Of a stretch of DNA of 6,477 nucleotides, positions 5,146 to 6,477 are shown one piece after another. Both the position numbers and the translations under genes were made by a program. Position 1 is the first letter of the stretch; each line of letters opens with the position of its first letter. The stretch covers positions 1 to 6,477 of the forward strand of contig RFKT01000303.1 of NCBI GenBank assembly GCA_003694225.1, written 5' to 3'. The notes under the pieces were generated by a model that saw only the letters and a list, made by a program, of their open reading frames with translations, searched no databases and was not told the origin of the DNA. This DNA is from Candidatus Dadabacteria bacterium (GTDB taxonomy: Bacteria > Bdellovibrionota_C > UBA2361 > J135).

Positions 5146-5157
5146 GCAAGGCTCCTA
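5132..5157 (+). repeat. Inverted repeat spanning the stop of the 107-aa gene
   Basis: TAGGAGC (5132-5138) and GCTCCTA (5151-5157) are perfect reverse complements around 12 nt that include the TAA stop (5143-5145). No T-run follows, so it is not a classical terminator. It may protect the 3' end or attenuate. Confidence 0.45.
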
Positions 5158-5247
5158 AGCCTATATGAACATCTCTTATGATCCGTTTTAAATCTATGGT
5201 AAAATTGCACCTTTTCCCATAAAGGGGTTGAGTAATCTTTCTCTTCA

Positions 5248-5276
5248 TTGTAGCCTCTCATCGGTTTTTATATACA
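5248..5276 (+). promoter_or_regulatory. Possible housekeeping promoter of ndk-rlmN
   Basis: TTGTAG (5248-5253) and TATACA (5271-5276) are spaced by 17 bp, with three and four matches to the -35 and -10 consensus. The start would lie near 5283, about 24 nt before the ndk ATG. Moderate match only. Confidence 0.35.
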
Positions 5277-5306
5277 TGAATATCTGTTTATTTTGGAGAA
5301 ACGGTG

Positions 5307-5720
5307 ATGGCTCAGGAAAGGACCCTTTCAATAATTAAACCGGATGCGGTAGAGAAAAATGTAATAGGAGAGATCTTGTCTCGGTTTGAAAAAGCTGGGC
5401 TAAAAATAGCTGCAATGAGGATGATGAAGCTATCCAAGGCTCAGGCTGAGGAGTTTTATGATATTCACAGGGGAAAGCCCTTCTTTGAGCATTTGGTGGA
5501 ATATATGACAAGCGGTCCCGTGGTTGTCTCTGTGCTGGAAGGAGAAGATGCGATTTCACTAAATAGGAAACTTATGGGAGCTACGGATCCAAAACAAGCT
5601 GAAAAAGGGACTATCAGAGCTGATTTTGCTGAGACAATTGACGCAAACGCTGTTCACGGATCAGACAGCCCCCAAACAGCAGAGAGAGAGATAAGATTCT
5701 TCTTCCCTGAAATCGCATAA
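5307..5720 (+). CDS. ndk: Nucleoside diphosphate kinase
   Basis: 137 aa, the full usual length. Ndk transfers the gamma-phosphate of ATP to nucleoside diphosphates through a phospho-histidine, balancing the NTP and dNTP pools in the cytoplasm. The full active-site set is visible: Lys11 (IIKPDAV), Tyr51, Phe59, Arg87, Thr93 (GATDP), Arg104, Asn114 and the catalytic His117 in NAVHGSDS. The start is ATG 5307, 8 nt after GGAG (5295-5298). A GTG directly before it (5304) is in frame but too close to the site. The C-terminus ends FFFPEIA, as in other bacterial Ndk. rlmN starts 3 nt after the stop, so the two form an operon with probable translational coupling. Nothing unusual is seen. Confidence 0.98.
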   Translation: MAQERTLSIIKPDAVEKNVIGEILSRFEKAGLKIAAMRMMKLSKAQAEEFYDIHRGKPFFEHLVEYMTSGPVVVSVLEGEDAISLNRKLMGATDPKQAEKGTIRADFAETIDANAVHGSDSPQTAEREIRFFFPEIA

Positions 5721-5723
5721 ATT

Positions 5724-6477
5724 ATGGATGGAAGCGATCTAAAACCTCTCTTTTTTGATCTTACAAAAGATTCCCTTGCCTTGCTTCTAGCTAGCAGGTT
5801 TAAAGCGCCAAGCTATTGTGCCTCACAGATCTATGACTGGGTATACAGAAAAGGAGTCCGCAATCCTGCCAGCATGACAAATGTAAAGAAAGCCTTAAGG
5901 GAGGAGTTAGGATCTCTTCTATCGTTCCAGCCAATTAATTACAAAAACTATCTTAAAAGCAGAGACGGTACCTTTAAGTTTCTTTTTGAGTTTGAAGACG
6001 GAGAGTGCGTTGAAAGTGTATTAATAAATCAGGATGGACGTTATACAATATGTGTTTCAAGTCAAGCGGGGTGCGCACTAGGGTGTAGGTTCTGCTGCAC
6101 TGCTAAAATAGGTTTAAGGAGAAACCTTTCAACTTCCGAGATAATCTCCCAGATTCTTTCTGTCTCTTCCTTTGCATCAAGACTTGGAATAGAGGCTTCA
6201 AGCATAGTTTTTATGGGGATGGGGGAGCCTTTGCATAACTTTAAGAGAGTTGTGTCTGCGCTGAAGATATTAACAGATCCGGATGGGCTTGGATTTTCGG
6301 AGAGAAAGATCACCCTCTCTACCTCCGGGCTTGTACCTGCAATATCTGATCTTTATAAGACAGGTTTAAGGGTGAATCTGGCAGTTTCCTTGAATGCCAC
6401 TACGGATAAAGTAAGAACGGAGCTTATGCCTATAAATAGGAGATATCCAATTTCTCTTCTTTTAGACACCTTAAAAA
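5724..6477 (+). CDS. rlmN: Dual-specificity RNA methyltransferase RlmN (3' end off window)
   Basis: Radical-SAM enzyme that methylates C2 of A2503 in 23S rRNA and A37 of some tRNAs. 251 codons are present of the usual 340-370. Residues about 1-75 form the N-terminal helical RNA-binding domain. The radical-SAM domain has the cluster motif CALGCRFC (Cys117, Cys121, Cys124), VSSQAG just before it, and the SAM-binding FMGMGEPL. Cys110 and Glu97 fall at the spacing of Escherichia coli Cys118 and Glu105. The methyl-carrying cysteine (Cys355 in E. coli) lies beyond the edge and cannot be checked. RlmN rather than Cfr is favoured by the N-terminal domain and the housekeeping context next to ndk, an arrangement known in other bacteria. 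ATG 5724 has no good ribosome-binding site of its own and lies 3 nt after the ndk stop. One small oddity is CCTAK after the cluster, where most RlmN have CATGK. Confidence 0.95.
   Translation, partial: MDGSDLKPLFFDLTKDSLALLLASRFKAPSYCASQIYDWVYRKGVRNPASMTNVKKALREELGSLLSFQPINYKNYLKSRDGTFKFLFEFEDGECVESVLINQDGRYTICVSSQAGCALGCRFCCTAKIGLRRNLSTSEIISQILSVSSFASRLGIEASSIVFMGMGEPLHNFKRVVSALKILTDPDGLGFSERKITLSTSGLVPAISDLYKTGLRVNLAVSLNATTDKVRTELMPINRRYPISLLLDTLK

Noticed and set aside
5197..5213. Second sigma-54 site before ndk (TGGTAAAATTGCA)
   Set aside because: GG and GC are about 3 bp too close for a functional -24/-12 pair.
5304..5306. GTG start of ndk one codon earlier
   Set aside because: It is only 5 nt from GGAG. 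ATG 5307 gives better spacing and the normal Ndk N-terminus.
5022..5559. Minus-strand frames at 5022-5261 and 5335-5559
   Set aside because: They lie opposite the 107-aa gene and ndk, with no motifs and no ribosome-binding site of note.
6062..6313. Minus-strand 83-codon frame inside rlmN
   Set aside because: It lies opposite the conserved radical-SAM core of rlmN and is a shadow frame.

Overview
The window reads as ordinary bacterial chromosome, roughly 40 % GC by eye, with heavy use of AGG/AGA arginine codons. A Gram-negative-type lineage is the best guess, perhaps near the old Deltaproteobacteria. Three signs point that way: a sigma-54-like promoter, a membrane-anchored CotH-kinase protein with a beta-helix tail, and receiver-only signalling proteins. 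None of these is a phylogenetic marker, so the placement is an inference. No insertion sequence, phage gene, CRISPR array or rRNA was seen.

Left part (1-2132, minus strand): the first 710 codons of a large CotH-kinase-family protein with an N-terminal membrane anchor, whose C-terminus runs off the left edge. From 2133 to about 2850 the DNA is poor in confident genes but rich in inverted repeats. It holds a set of nested and mutually exclusive helices at 2267-2437, a doubtful 60-codon basic ORF with a good ribosome-binding site (2496-2678), and two strong hairpins (2707-2732 and 2757-2782). A tRNA-Leu(CAG) follows at 2851-2934, enclosed by a perfect 12-bp inverted repeat.

Middle part (3122-4516, plus strand): a probable two-gene operon. 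It encodes a protein of two receiver domains with no output domain, the first of which has Glu at the phospho-acceptor position, then a short member of the nucleoside phosphorylase / MTA-SAH nucleosidase superfamily. The operon is closed by a small hairpin with a T-run (4517-4535). A 305-bp gap follows, ending in a near-consensus sigma-54 promoter that should drive an unrecognised 107-residue protein (4822-5145).

Right part (5307-6477, plus strand): ndk (nucleoside diphosphate kinase) followed 3 bp later by rlmN (dual-specificity 23S rRNA/tRNA A-methylating radical-SAM enzyme), truncated by the window end. This pair is housekeeping.

No clearly new multi-gene system is visible. The points most worth following are the structured RNA region around 2267-2437, the inverted repeat around the tRNA, the sigma-54 promoter with its orphan gene, and the CotH-beta-helix membrane protein.
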